From: Thiohalomonas sp963783235
Lineage (GTDB): Bacteria > Pseudomonadota > Gammaproteobacteria > Thiohalomonadales > Thiohalomonadaceae
Direction of reading: 5' to 3'
NCBI GenBank assembly: GCA_963783235.1
Contig: CAWAMN010000002.1
Span: 1,116,001-1,180,000 of the forward strand
Length of the DNA stretch: 64,000 nt
Shown here: positions 8,200-17,024 of the stretch, piece by piece
How positions within the stretch are numbered: position 1 is the first letter of the stretch
How the letters are laid out: each line of letters opens with the position of its first letter
Notes under the pieces: model-generated
The model's database searches: none
What the model was told of the DNA's origin: nothing
Seen by the model: only the letters and a program-made list of their open reading frames with translations
Translations under genes and position numbers: made by a program

Positions 8200-9879
8200 A
8201 TGACCGATATCGCGGCAAGCAATCTGCAATGGGCCTGGACGCTGGTCGATACGTGGGCCGCCGCGGGCGTCCGCGAGGCGGTGATCTCGCCCGGCTCCCG
8301 TTCCACCCCGTTGGCGCTCGCCTGCGAGCTGCACCCGGCGCTGCGTACCTGGATCCAGGTGGACGAGCGCTGTGCCGGTTTCTTCGCCCTCGGCCTGGCC
8401 CGGGCGAGTGGCCTGCCGGCGATACTAATCTGCACGTCCGGGACCGCCCCGGCCCACTGGTATCCGGCCGTTATCGAGGCGAGCGAAAGCGGCATACCGC
8501 TGCTTCTGCTTTCGGCCGACCGCCCGCCCGAACTGCACGACTGCGGCGCCAACCAGACCATCGATCAGAGGCAGCTTTTCGGCGTGCACGTGCGCGCCTT
8601 TCACGACCTGCCGCCGGCCGATGAGGCGGATACGGCTGTCGCCCGGGTCTCGGCCGAAAGCGCCTGGTCGGAGTGTACCGCTCTGCGGCCCGGCCCTGTG
8701 CACCTCAACGTGCCGTTTCGAGAACCGTTGGTCCCGCGCTCGTTGCAGACCGCACCACCGAGCGCAGGCCGTCCTCTGGCGCCGCGCGCCCAGCGGGAAC
8801 CGCGTCCGGACGACGTCGCCCGCCTGGCCCGCGTGGTAGCGGGCCGCCGCGGTCTCATCGTTTGCGGTTGGGGCAACAATGAGAGCGGCTTCGCCGGGGC
8901 CGTCGGTGAACTGGCCGAACGGCTCGGCTGTCCAATCCTGGCCGACCCCCTCTCGGGTGTCCGGTTCGGCGACCATTCCCGCGGGACGGTGATCAGCCGT
9001 TACGACGCCTTCTTGCGCGGTGATACCTTTGTGGCCCGATACCAGCCCGAATGGGTGCTGCGTTTCGGGGCAATGCCCATCTCCAAGTCGCTGGGGCAGT
9101 ACCTACAGGGGTGTGAAGCGACGGATTTCGTCCTGGTCGAGGCCGCCGGGCGCCGCCTCGACCCTTTCCGGCGGTCCACCGCCCTGCTGGCCTGCGATGC
9201 GGCCCCGCTCTGTGTGGCACTGACCGCCCTGAGGCCCGCACCGGCGCCGCGGGGATGGCTGGACGGCTTCCTGGAGGCGGAGCAGCGGGCCGCCGCCACC
9301 GACGTCATACCGCCGGAGGCGCAGGTCGTGCGGGAACTGATCAAGCGGTTACCCCCCGACACTCTGCTCTTTAGCGGCAACTCGATGTCCATTCGGGAGA
9401 TAGATGGCTGGTCCGGCACGGCGGCAAAACCGCTGCGCATCCTGGCGAACCGGGGGGTCAGCGGGATCGACGGCAACGTCTCGACGCTCGCCGGACTTGC
9501 CGCGGCGCACCCGGGACGAAGCGTCGGGCTTATCGGCGACCTCGCCCTCTATCACGACATGAACGGGCTGCTCGCCGTCCGCGAACGGGATCTCACCCTC
9601 ATCGTGCTCAACAACGGCGGCGGCGCCATTTTCGGCTACCTGCCGCAGGCGGATCTCGATGGCTTCGAAAAGGATTGGCTGACCCCGACCGGTCTCGACC
9701 CGGAGCAGGCGGCCCGCCTTTATGCCATCCCCTATGACCGGATCGATGACGTCGGGGATTTCGGCCCTGCGCTGGCCGCCGCACTGGAGCATCCCGGACC
9801 GCGGGTGATCGACGTTATCATAGACAGGAGCGCGAGCCTGGAGGCCCACCGACGCTATTGGGCCGCGGCGGCTCGCTGA
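8200..9879 (+). CDS. menD: SEPHCHC synthase MenD (thiamine-diphosphate enzyme)
   Basis: A 559-residue enzyme joining isochorismate and 2-oxoglutarate to make 2-succinyl-5-enolpyruvyl-6-hydroxy-3-cyclohexene-1-carboxylate. The N-terminal domain shows AVISPGSRSTPLALA and the cofactor-activating glutamate in QVDERCAGFFALGLA. The C-terminal domain shows NRGVSGIDGNVSTLAG and the ThDP/Mg motif GDLALYHDMNGLL ... NNGGGAIFGYLP. The open frame extends upstream to 8020, but that part overlaps menF; the ATG at 8200 (MTDIAASNLQWAW) matches the usual MenD start. No separate menH follows; the next gene is menB. Confidence 0.96.
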   Translation: MTDIAASNLQWAWTLVDTWAAAGVREAVISPGSRSTPLALACELHPALRTWIQVDERCAGFFALGLARASGLPAILICTSGTAPAHWYPAVIEASESGIPLLLLSADRPPELHDCGANQTIDQRQLFGVHVRAFHDLPPADEADTAVARVSAESAWSECTALRPGPVHLNVPFREPLVPRSLQTAPPSAGRPLAPRAQREPRPDDVARLARVVAGRRGLIVCGWGNNESGFAGAVGELAERLGCPILADPLSGVRFGDHSRGTVISRYDAFLRGDTFVARYQPEWVLRFGAMPISKSLGQYLQGCEATDFVLVEAAGRRLDPFRRSTALLACDAAPLCVALTALRPAPAPRGWLDGFLEAEQRAAATDVIPPEAQVVRELIKRLPPDTLLFSGNSMSIREIDGWSGTAAKPLRILANRGVSGIDGNVSTLAGLAAAHPGRSVGLIGDLALYHDMNGLLAVRERDLTLIVLNNGGGAIFGYLPQADLDGFEKDWLTPTGLDPEQAARLYAIPYDRIDDVGDFGPALAAALEHPGPRVIDVIIDRSASLEAHRRYWAAAAR

Positions 9880-9911
9880 TATCTACCCAACCCAAGCAGG
9901 AGTATCTCAGG

Positions 9912-10733
9912 ATGGAGTGGCACGCCGTCGAGGGCCTCGAGTTCGAAGACATCCTTTATCAGCAGCTGGATGGCATCGCCAAGATCACCATCAACCGCCC
10001 GGAGGTGCGCAACGCCTTCCGGCCGGAGACCGTCACCGAGCTGAGCCGTGCCTTTCATCACGCCCACATGGACCCGGATGTCGGGGCCATTATCCTCACC
10101 GGCGCTGGCGATAGGGCCTTCTGCTCGGGTGGCGACCAAAAAGTGCGCGGGGACACCGGCGGGTACAAGGACAGCAGCGGCGTACAGCACCTCAATGTCC
10201 TCGATCTGCAGCGTCAGATCCGAACACTTCCGAAACCGGTGGTGGCGATGGTTGCCGGCTACGCCATCGGCGGCGGCCATGTCCTGCATCTGGTCTGCGA
10301 TCTGACCATCGCCGCTGATAACGCCCGTTTCGGCCAGACCGGACCGCGGGTGGGGAGCTTCGACGCCGGTCTCGGCGCCGGTCTGCTGGCGCGCGCCGTC
10401 GGCCTGAAAAAAGCCAAGGAAATCTGGTTTCTCTGCCGCCAGTACGATGCCGATGAGGCCCTGGCGATGGGTCTGGTCAACACCGTGGTGCCGCTCGATC
10501 GCCTCGAGGAGGAGACGGTCGACTGGTGCCGTCAGATGTTGGCCCTTTCACCGACTGCATTGCGCGTTTTAAAAGCGGCCTTTAACGCCGATACCGACGG
10601 CATGGCCGGGATCCAGGAGCTGGCGGGTAACGCCACGGCCCTCTTCTATATGACCGACGAGGGGCAGGAGGGGCGCAATGCCTTTCTGGAAAAACGCAGC
10701 CCCGATTTCAGCCGCTTCCCGCGCCGGCCATGA
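9912..10733 (+). CDS. menB: 1,4-dihydroxy-2-naphthoyl-CoA synthase MenB
   Basis: A 273-residue crotonase-fold enzyme that cyclises o-succinylbenzoyl-CoA. Diagnostic runs are INRPEVRNAFRPETV, the oxyanion-hole segment AFCSGGDQKVRG (SGGDQ is typical of MenB), AGYAIGGGHVLH, and QTGPRVGSFDAG with the active-site aspartate. The start chosen is the ATG at 9912, about 10 bp after AGCAGGAG; the longer frame from 9858 would overlap menD. The stop overlaps menA by 4 bp (ATGA), a sign of translational coupling. Confidence 0.96.
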   Translation: MEWHAVEGLEFEDILYQQLDGIAKITINRPEVRNAFRPETVTELSRAFHHAHMDPDVGAIILTGAGDRAFCSGGDQKVRGDTGGYKDSSGVQHLNVLDLQRQIRTLPKPVVAMVAGYAIGGGHVLHLVCDLTIAADNARFGQTGPRVGSFDAGLGAGLLARAVGLKKAKEIWFLCRQYDADEALAMGLVNTVVPLDRLEEETVDWCRQMLALSPTALRVLKAAFNADTDGMAGIQELAGNATALFYMTDEGQEGRNAFLEKRSPDFSRFPRRP

Positions 10734-11629
10734 ACGCACCGCAGCTCGCGCCCTGTTCACCCTGGCAGATCTGGTGGCTGGCCATCCGGCCCAAGACCCT
10801 GCCCCTGGCCGTCACGCCTGTGTTGGTTGGCACCAGCCTCGCCTGGCATGAGACCGCTGCCTTTCTGCCCGGGCCACTGCTGGCGGCGCTGGTCGCGGCC
10901 ATTCTGATCCAGGCGGGCACCAATCTGCACAACGACGCCGGGGACTTTGCCCGCGGCGCCGATACCCCGGACCGGCTCGGTCCGCGCCGGGCCACCGCCG
11001 AGGGGTGGCTCACGCTCGAGCAGGTCACCACCGGCGCGTACGTCTGTTTTGGTGCCGCCCTGCTGATCGGAGTCTATCTTGCCCGGGTCGGCGGCTGGCC
11101 CATTGTGGCCGTGGGCATCGCCTCTCTTCTCGCCGGCTTCGCTTACACCGGCGGCGCACGGCCGATTGCCTACAGTGCGCTGGGCGAGCTGTTTGTATTT
11201 CTGTTTTTCGGCCTGGCGGCGGTGGCAGGCAGTTATTACCTGCAGACGGGCCATGTCAGTATCACCAGCCTGGTGGCCGGCATGGCACTGGGATTGCTCG
11301 CGGCGGCGGTGCTGGTGGTCAACAACTACCGGGACCTCGAAACCGACCAACGCGCCGGCAAGCAGACACTGGCGGTGACGATCGGCCGTCCGGCCACGAA
11401 GCGGCTGTACGCCTGGATGCTGGCGCTTCCCTTCCCCGCCGTCCTGGCCATCGCGGCAACGCCCTGGATTTGGGGTGTCGGACTAACGGCCCCGTTGGCC
11501 TGGAACCTGGTCCGACGCTTCGGGCGGGAACCGCCCGGCCCGGTTTTCAATCCCATCCTCGCCGACACCGCCCGGCTGCAGTTTCTCTTCGGCTTGGTGC
11601 TAAGCCTATGTCTGCTGCTGCCAGGGTGA
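10730..11629 (+). CDS. menA: 1,4-dihydroxy-2-naphthoate prenyltransferase MenA
   Basis: A 299-residue UbiA-superfamily membrane enzyme that attaches the polyprenyl tail to DHNA. It starts WWLAIRPKTLPLAVTPVLVG, then shows the first Asp-rich motif as NLHNDAGDFARGADTPDR and the second as NNYRDLETDQRAGKQTLAV. About eight or nine hydrophobic segments are present. It overlaps menB by 4 bp and menC by about 20 bp, so the three are translated as a coupled set. The length is normal. Confidence 0.95.
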   Translation: MNAPQLAPCSPWQIWWLAIRPKTLPLAVTPVLVGTSLAWHETAAFLPGPLLAALVAAILIQAGTNLHNDAGDFARGADTPDRLGPRRATAEGWLTLEQVTTGAYVCFGAALLIGVYLARVGGWPIVAVGIASLLAGFAYTGGARPIAYSALGELFVFLFFGLAAVAGSYYLQTGHVSITSLVAGMALGLLAAAVLVVNNYRDLETDQRAGKQTLAVTIGRPATKRLYAWMLALPFPAVLAIAATPWIWGVGLTAPLAWNLVRRFGREPPGPVFNPILADTARLQFLFGLVLSLCLLLPG

Positions 11630-12705
11630 TTGAGGCGGCGCACCTCGCCCCTTACAGCCTCCCCTTAAAGGCCCCCTGGCAGAGTGCCCGCTCCCGTCTG
11701 AACGTGCGCCGCGGCTGGTTGGTAACGCTCACCACCGGGGATGGCAGGATCGGCTATGGCGACTGCGCCCCGCTCGCCGCCGCCGGCACCGAAACCGACG
11801 AAACGGCAGCGCTCTGGCTTCGCCGCCGTCTGCCTCAACTCAGGGGCACTTTGCAGTCCAGGGCGCTGGCAACCCTGGAGCTTGAGGCACCGCCGGCCGC
11901 CCGCTTCGCCGTGGAAACGGCCCTGCTCGACCTTGAGGCACAATCCCGGGGCGTGCCGCTGTGGCGGCTCCTGAGCCACGGCGCGGCGCCGACGATGGCC
12001 TGCAACGCTACGGTTGGGCCTTTGGATGCCGGAATAGCGACCCGCCTGGCCGAGGCCGCAGGGAACGGATTTCGAATCGCCAAGGTCAAAATAGGGCTTG
12101 ACCGCCCCGAGGCGGAGATAAGGCGACTTGGCGAGGTCTGCAGCAAGCTGCCAGTGGATTTGAAACTCCGCCTGGATGCGAATGCCGCCTGGAACGAAGC
12201 CGAGGCCGCAGCCTTCCTGACCGCCCTCGACGGCCTCCCGGTGGAGATGGTCGAGGAGCCGCTGGCGACACCTCGCCGCGAGGCCCTGGCGCGCCTCCAG
12301 GCATTGGCCCCCTGCCCGCTGGCACTGGACGAGCACCTCGTGTCTGTCGGCCTCGGTGGCGCAGAGCCGATGCCGGTGCAGCGCGTCGTACTCAAGCCGG
12401 CGGCCTGCGGCGGCCTCGGCAACGCTGCCGCTATTGCCCGGCGCCTGCGCCCACGGGGAATCGGTTGCGTTGTGACAACCACCCTGGAGGGACCGGTCGG
12501 CACCTGGGCCGCTCTACAATTGGCGTTTGCCGGCGGCAGCCCCGAACTCGCGCACGGGGTGGCAACTGGCGGATGGTTCGACAGCGACCCGGCGCTCTTT
12601 CCCGTGGTCGAAAACGGCATGATTAGCCGGCCGGAAGAGCCCGGCCTGGGGGTCCGCCATCACCCAAAGGGGGTAGGCTTCGCTACCCCGGAAGGCGTAT
12701 ATTGA
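11608..12705 (+). CDS. menC: o-succinylbenzoate synthase MenC
   Basis: A 365-residue enolase-superfamily dehydratase giving o-succinylbenzoate. The catalytic lysine is in RIAKVKIGL, metal ligands are in LKLRLDANAAWN, VEEPL and ALDEHLVS, and the second lysine is in VVLKPAACGGLG. The frame is open back to 11005 inside menA; the ATG at 11608 gives a sensible N-terminus. A GTG at 11626 overlapping the menA stop by 4 bp (GTGA) is an equally plausible start, 6 residues shorter. It is the last gene of the overlapping menB-A-C set. Confidence 0.93.
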   Translation: MSAAARVIEAAHLAPYSLPLKAPWQSARSRLNVRRGWLVTLTTGDGRIGYGDCAPLAAAGTETDETAALWLRRRLPQLRGTLQSRALATLELEAPPAARFAVETALLDLEAQSRGVPLWRLLSHGAAPTMACNATVGPLDAGIATRLAEAAGNGFRIAKVKIGLDRPEAEIRRLGEVCSKLPVDLKLRLDANAAWNEAEAAAFLTALDGLPVEMVEEPLATPRREALARLQALAPCPLALDEHLVSVGLGGAEPMPVQRVVLKPAACGGLGNAAAIARRLRPRGIGCVVTTTLEGPVGTWAALQLAFAGGSPELAHGVATGGWFDSDPALFPVVENGMISRPEEPGLGVRHHPKGVGFATPEGVY

Positions 12706-12805
12706 GGTGTTGAAAGCTTTTCTCGGATTATAATCGCGCGTTTTTCATTCGGTGGTTCGGTTGGAGGGGAGGGGGCCGATATGCCGCCGTCACAGGAGTT
12801 CCGAA

Positions 12806-13525
12806 ATGGCGAATAGCTGTGCCTGCCAACAGGGGCAGTGCATCCTCTGCGAGGCCCTCCTCGCAGCGCAAGATGCCTTCACCAGACAGCAGTTCTGCGA
12901 GGTGGAGGGCACAATCTCCAAAGACGTCTATCGCCCCGGAGAAAGACTCTTTCAACAGGGAATGCCGACGCACGATCTGTTCATCCTCAAGCACGGACAC
13001 GTCAAGCTGACCTCATCACTCCCGGACGGGCGCTGCCAGGGGCTGAGACTGGCACGTCCCTGGTCGGTCCTCGGTATCGAGGCGCTGGGCATGGACAGTC
13101 ACCCGTTCAGTGCCGAGGCGCTCACCGATGTCCAGGTCTGCACCTTCCGGCATCGCGACATGCTCAAGGCACTGGAGAGCAACCCGGAGATGTCGCTAAA
13201 GCTGGTGACCATGCTCAGTGCCGAGCTGCGGCAGGCGATGGCCCAGATCCGCAATATCGGTGTGCTCAACGCTTCCGAGCGGGTGGCCTGGTTCCTGCTG
13301 TCCACCGCCGTCGACAATACCTGCCCACCCGTTTCCCGCAGCGACATTGCCGAAATCCTCGGCCTTACAATGGAAACCGTCAGTCGCGTTCTATCGCGGC
13401 TGCGCCAGCACGGCTTGGTCGATGCGCCGAGCAATCGGCGTTCGGTGCAGATCCTCGACCCCGAGAGGCTCATGGAATTGAGCGGTGACACGCCCAGCAA
13501 GCCCGTTCCGCTGAGCTGCGCCTGA
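12806..13525 (+). CDS. CRP/FNR-family regulator with possible iron-sulfur cysteines
   Basis: A 239-residue regulator: a cysteine-rich N-terminal tail, a cyclic-nucleotide-type beta-roll, a dimer helix and a C-terminal helix-turn-helix (SRSDIAEILGLTMETVSRVL). Cysteines at about 5, 7, 12 and 15 (CACQQGQCILC) plus one in VQVCTFRHRD, which aligns with the central cysteine of E. coli FNR, suggest a [4Fe-4S] oxygen sensor, although the N-terminal spacing differs from E. coli FNR. The recognition helix ETVSRVLSRL retains the E..SR pattern of FNR proteins that read TTGAT-N4-ATCAA, the box found before nosZ. The ATG at 12806 follows CAGGAG. Confidence 0.88.
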   Translation: MANSCACQQGQCILCEALLAAQDAFTRQQFCEVEGTISKDVYRPGERLFQQGMPTHDLFILKHGHVKLTSSLPDGRCQGLRLARPWSVLGIEALGMDSHPFSAEALTDVQVCTFRHRDMLKALESNPEMSLKLVTMLSAELRQAMAQIRNIGVLNASERVAWFLLSTAVDNTCPPVSRSDIAEILGLTMETVSRVLSRLRQHGLVDAPSNRRSVQILDPERLMELSGDTPSKPVPLSCA

Positions 13526-13541
13526 AACGAGGGGCTATAGG

Positions 13542-13943
13542 ATGCCGCTGCACCGTTTCACCGTATCACTGCATGACGTCGACAGTGCGGGGGTCCTGTT
13601 TTTCAGCCACCTCTTTCGCCACGCGCATGATGCCTACGAACGCTTGATGGAGGCACTGGGCTTCCCGCTGCCCGCCCTTATCGACGAAGGCGTGCGCCTG
13701 CCCCTGACCCATGCGGAGGCCGATTACCTGCGCCCTCTGCGACATGGCGATGCGATTACGGTCGAGATCGAGGTGACGGAGCTGGGGCGCAGCTCCTTTG
13801 CCCTTGGCTACCGCTTTGTCGATGCCCTCGGGCACATTCGGGCCGAGGCGGCCACCGTACATGTTCACGTCGATCCGGCGACGGGGCACGGCACCCCGCT
13901 TCCCCCGGCACTGGCGGAGGCCCTGGCAAGGCGTACCGACTGA
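13542..13943 (+). CDS. menI: 4HBT-type thioesterase, probable DHNA-CoA hydrolase MenI
   Basis: A 133-residue hot-dog-fold thioesterase. The opening HDVDSAGVLFFSHLFRHAHDAYE is the 4-hydroxybenzoyl-CoA thioesterase-type active-site segment, with the catalytic aspartate in DVDSAG. It then shows LPLTHAEADYLRPLRHGDAI. It lies inside a men cluster with no other DHNA-CoA hydrolase, so hydrolysis of DHNA-CoA to DHNA between MenB and MenA is the natural role. That assignment rests on context; the fold itself is secure. The gap to the upstream regulator is 16 bp. Confidence 0.85.
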   Translation: MPLHRFTVSLHDVDSAGVLFFSHLFRHAHDAYERLMEALGFPLPALIDEGVRLPLTHAEADYLRPLRHGDAITVEIEVTELGRSSFALGYRFVDALGHIRAEAATVHVHVDPATGHGTPLPPALAEALARRTD

Positions 13944-13948
13944 GACGC

Positions 13949-13964
13949 ACGCCACACGTGGCGT
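13949..13964 (+). terminator. possible weak terminator after menI
   Basis: The perfect stem ACGCCA-CACG-TGGCGT is followed by CGCGTTTT, so the T tract is short and offset. It could end the men transcript or only stabilise the mRNA end. Confidence 0.4.
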
Positions 13965-14047
13965 CGCGTTTTGGCAATCAGCTCTTGCACCAGCATTTAG
14001 ACCGGGTACAAACTGGAGTTTCCAAAAAAAGAGAAGAAGGAGACGCC

Positions 14048-14140
14048 ATGGACCGACCAGTACCCTGGTTTAGAGGTTATCGTCCTCCGCGGCTGCCGCT
14101 GCATCCCCCTCTCCCTTTTTTTCCGCCGTTGCCTCACTGA
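14048..14140 (+). CDS. 30-residue proline-rich small ORF, possible leader peptide
   Basis: An ATG at 14048 is preceded by a strong purine-rich site (GAAGAAGGAGACGCC). The peptide starts MDRPVPWFRGYRPPR and has 11 prolines in 30 residues, including several PP pairs. Its TGA is directly followed by an ATG at 14141, which is in frame with the regulator gene, so translation could be coupled. Polyproline stretches slow ribosomes unless EF-P acts, so a regulatory leader is possible. No family is recognised; function is inference only. Confidence 0.5.
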   Translation: MDRPVPWFRGYRPPRLPLHPPLPFFPPLPH

Positions 14141-14164
14141 ATGGGAACTGCCCGAGGTAGCGAC

Positions 14165-14836
14165 ATGCCCTCCGACCGCCACAGTTTGCGGCCTCTACTG
14201 GAAGATCTGTGTCGGGCGGTGAAAGCTCAGTCGGGCAACGCGTCGGTGCCGACCAACGCCTTCGCGGCGGAGGTATTCCGCCCCAAGGCGCAACTTTTCC
14301 AGCAGGGCATGACCGCCAAGTATCTCTTTGCCTTGAGCGTCGGCTACGTCAAACTCACCGCCTCGCTGCCAGACGGGCGCACCCAGGGGTTGCGTCTCGC
14401 GGCCCCTTGGACACTGTTGGGTGCTGAGGTGCTGGGCGATGCGGTCTACCGGTGCTCGGGCCATGCCGTGACCGACACCTACGTCCTGCGAATCCCTCAT
14501 CAGGCCCTGCTCCGGGCGCTCGATCGCGATCCGAACATCGCCTTGCGGGTGATGGCACTGCTCAAGCGCGACCTCTGCGAGTCGATGGCGCTGGTCCGCG
14601 ATCTGGGCCTGAAAACGGCTCAAGAGCGGATCAGCTCTTTTCTCCTTGGCACCGCGCAGGAGGACGGGCACGTGCCACTATCACGGACGCTGCTCGCTGA
14701 AATGTTGGGGATGACGGTCGAGACGGTCAGCCGCACACTTTCGGCGTTACGGCGCGATGGGGTGATCGAAGCGCCGCCGAACCAACCCGTTCGCATCACC
14801 GATCGTGACCGCCTGGTGCAACTGACCGGTGATTGA
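14165..14836 (+). CDS. second CRP/FNR-family regulator
   Basis: A 223-residue protein of the same build as the one at 12806: effector domain with AQLFQQGMTAKYLFALSVGYVKL, dimer helix and a C-terminal HTH (LSRTLLAEMLGMTVETVSRTL). It keeps few cysteines and lacks the N-terminal cysteine cluster, so it is more like DNR/CRP-type members than FNR. The two regulators share long matched runs (QQGM, YVKLTASLPDGR, QGLRLA), which suggests a local duplication. The start could be ATG 14165 (GAGGT upstream) or ATG 14141, directly after the stop of the small ORF. Confidence 0.87.
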   Translation: MPSDRHSLRPLLEDLCRAVKAQSGNASVPTNAFAAEVFRPKAQLFQQGMTAKYLFALSVGYVKLTASLPDGRTQGLRLAAPWTLLGAEVLGDAVYRCSGHAVTDTYVLRIPHQALLRALDRDPNIALRVMALLKRDLCESMALVRDLGLKTAQERISSFLLGTAQEDGHVPLSRTLLAEMLGMTVETVSRTLSALRRDGVIEAPPNQPVRITDRDRLVQLTGD

Positions 14837-14849
14837 TCGGCCGGAGCCC

Positions 14850-16286
14850 CTAAACGGTGCAGGCGCGAGCGGTGTCCTCGGCCAGACGGCGTAGCCGCTC
14901 TCGATCGAGCTTGCCCACGCGATTGCGCGGCAAGGCCCTGACGCGTCGGAACCGGCGCGGGCGCCAGGCGCCCTGAAGGTGGGCGCGGGACCAGGCCGCG
15001 ACGGCGGCCCGGGGCGCCTTGCCGGTGAAGAACGCCACCAGGCGTTCGCCCCAGACGGCGTCGAAAGCGGCACTCACCGCCACTTCGCCGATCGCCGGAC
15101 AGGCCCCGAGCAGCCGTTCGATTTCGGCCGGATGCACCTTTTCACCACCGCTCACCACAATATCGTCGGCGCGCCCCAAAATGGTCAACCGACCGCCCTC
15201 CAACCTTGCCAAATCGCGGGTGACATACCATTGGTCATCCGCCAAACCGTCGCCCGGGGTGAGGGTCGGATTGACATAGCCAATCATCACCGCCGGGCCG
15301 CGGACAGCGAGGCGGGCATTTACAGTCCGCACATCAAAACCCGGCAGCGGCGCGCCAAAGGACGCATCGTCACTCTCCGCCGCCGGTCGCGTCGCTATCT
15401 GCGAGCAGGTCTCGGTCATCCCGTAACTGACATAGAGCGGCCAGTCAGCGGCGAGCGCCCGCCGTCGCAGCGATTCGGCCAAGGCCCCGCCGCCGACCAG
15501 GGCCGCCCTCAGGTGCGGCCGACCGCCCCCACCTGAGTCCAGTAGCTGTGCCAACATCGCCGGCACCAGGGAGATATAGGTGGCCGTGCCCTCAGACAGC
15601 TCAGACCAGACGCTCTCGGCGCAGAAGCAATCGTGCAGCCGAACCGTTGCCCCCGCTTCGACGCAGCGCAGCAGCACGGAAAGGCCGCCAACATGGGTCA
15701 AGGGCAGACAGGCCAGCCAGCAATCCCCCGCCGCTACGGGGAGCCGACTGCGGGAGGCCGCTACCGCGGCCGCCAGATTGGCCTTGGAGAGCATCACCCC
15801 CTTCGGGGGACCGCTACTGCCGCTGGTGCCGATGATAAGCTGCGCGGCATCAGGCGAAGACGCCGGAGTCGTCTTCCAAAACGGCCCCTTTTCGATCTCC
15901 CCGTACGTGAGCGTCTCGAGACCGTCTCCTGCCGGTGCGCCCGCAGTCAACGCCGCTCTTGCCCCGCTCGCGCCGAGCAACTGGAGCCGATGTGACCGGG
16001 GAAGGCGCGAATCGATGGGCAGGAGGGGTATCCCGGCCAGGAGTCCCGCGTGAAGCGCAATGACCGTAGGCAAAGCCGGCAGACGGTCGAGCACCAGGGG
16101 TCGGCCCGGGTCGATGCCGGCCGCACGCAGCCCGCCCGCCAGATGCCTGGCGGTGGTATCCAGTTCCCGATAGGTCAGGCTTTCGCCGGAGGCGACCGAC
16201 AGTGCGATGGCATCGGGCCAAAGCGCAGCGGCCCGGCCCAACCAGGCCGCCGGGTCGAGGTCTCCTTTGCGACTAGGCGGTGACAT
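14850..16286 (-). CDS. menE: o-succinylbenzoate-CoA ligase MenE
   Basis: A 478-residue ANL-superfamily acyl-CoA ligase activating o-succinylbenzoate. It shows the ATP P-loop LIIGTSGSSGPPKGVMLSKA, SYGMTETCSQIATRPA (motif with the conserved TE), TRDLARLEGGRLTILGRADD and, near the end, NRVGKLDRERLRRL with the catalytic lysine. It is the final gene of the long leftward nos/men transcript, 5 bp after ubiE, and ends with a TAG stop. It converges on the second CRP/FNR gene, with only 13 bp between the two stops. Confidence 0.94.
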   Translation of the reverse strand: MSPPSRKGDLDPAAWLGRAAALWPDAIALSVASGESLTYRELDTTARHLAGGLRAAGIDPGRPLVLDRLPALPTVIALHAGLLAGIPLLPIDSRLPRSHRLQLLGASGARAALTAGAPAGDGLETLTYGEIEKGPFWKTTPASSPDAAQLIIGTSGSSGPPKGVMLSKANLAAAVAASRSRLPVAAGDCWLACLPLTHVGGLSVLLRCVEAGATVRLHDCFCAESVWSELSEGTATYISLVPAMLAQLLDSGGGGRPHLRAALVGGGALAESLRRRALAADWPLYVSYGMTETCSQIATRPAAESDDASFGAPLPGFDVRTVNARLAVRGPAVMIGYVNPTLTPGDGLADDQWYVTRDLARLEGGRLTILGRADDIVVSGGEKVHPAEIERLLGACPAIGEVAVSAAFDAVWGERLVAFFTGKAPRAAVAAWSRAHLQGAWRPRRFRRVRALPRNRVGKLDRERLRRLAEDTARACTV

Positions 16287-16291
16287 GTGGA

Positions 16292-17023
16292 TCAGGCGGT
16301 CGCGCGTCGGCCCCAGTGCAGGCAGGCGATTCCCAGAGACAGATTGCGGTAGGCGACCTCTTCAAAGCCGGCCTCTTCCAATAGGGCTTTCATCGTTTCC
16401 TGCGGCGGGAAACGCCGAATGGATTCGACCAGATAGGCATACGCCGCGGGCTCGCCGGCCACCAGGGCACCGAGGCGCGGGATCACCAGGAAGGAGTAGA
16501 GGTCATAGAACGGTCGAAGGGGAGCCCAGGGTCGGGAAAATTCGAGACAGTAGAAGCGCCCGCCGGGCTTCAGCACGCGCAGGATCTCCGCCAGGGTCCG
16601 CTCCATGCTGGTGGTATTGCGGATGCCAAAGGCGATCGTCACCACATCCACCGAGGCGTCTTCCAGGGGGATCGCCTCACCTTTTCCAGCCACGCAACGA
16701 ATACCGCCCGGCAGTCCCTTGCGGCGGCCCTGGTTCATCATCTCTGTACTCGGATCGACGATGATCACGTCCCGCCCCGCCCCGGTGAGTTCGCGGGCAA
16801 CGTCGCCGGTTCCGCCCGCCAGGTCGAGTAGAACTTCACCTGCCTGTGCCCCGACCCGCCGGGCCAGAGAGCGCTTCCAGAGCCGATGGATACCCATGCT
16901 CATGAAATCGTTCATGAGATCATAACGGGGTGCCACCAGGCGAAATACGTCACGAATGCGCCGCTCCCGCTCCTGAGGCGCGACACGCTCCTTGCCGAAG
17001 GTCTGTTCGAGACGTTCGGGCAT
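16292..17023 (-). CDS. ubiE: demethylmenaquinone/ubiquinone C-methyltransferase UbiE (MenG)
   Basis: A 243-residue SAM-dependent methyltransferase. It has the UbiE signatures YDLMNDFMSMGIHRLWKR and RVLKPGGRFYCLEFSRP, and the SAM loop VLLDLAGGTGDVAREL. It makes the last C-methylation of menaquinone, and also of ubiquinone in dual-function homologues. It starts one base after the stop of the preceding unknown gene and is followed after 5 bp by menE, so it is co-transcribed with the nos genes. Confidence 0.95.
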   Translation of the reverse strand: MPERLEQTFGKERVAPQERERRIRDVFRLVAPRYDLMNDFMSMGIHRLWKRSLARRVGAQAGEVLLDLAGGTGDVARELTGAGRDVIIVDPSTEMMNQGRRKGLPGGIRCVAGKGEAIPLEDASVDVVTIAFGIRNTTSMERTLAEILRVLKPGGRFYCLEFSRPWAPLRPFYDLYSFLVIPRLGALVAGEPAAYAYLVESIRRFPPQETMKALLEEAGFEEVAYRNLSLGIACLHWGRRATA

Positions 17024-17024
17024 T

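Noticed and set aside
11005..11607. Extension of the menC frame upstream through menA
   Set aside because: It overlaps the well-supported menA gene in another frame and adds low-complexity residues foreign to MenC.
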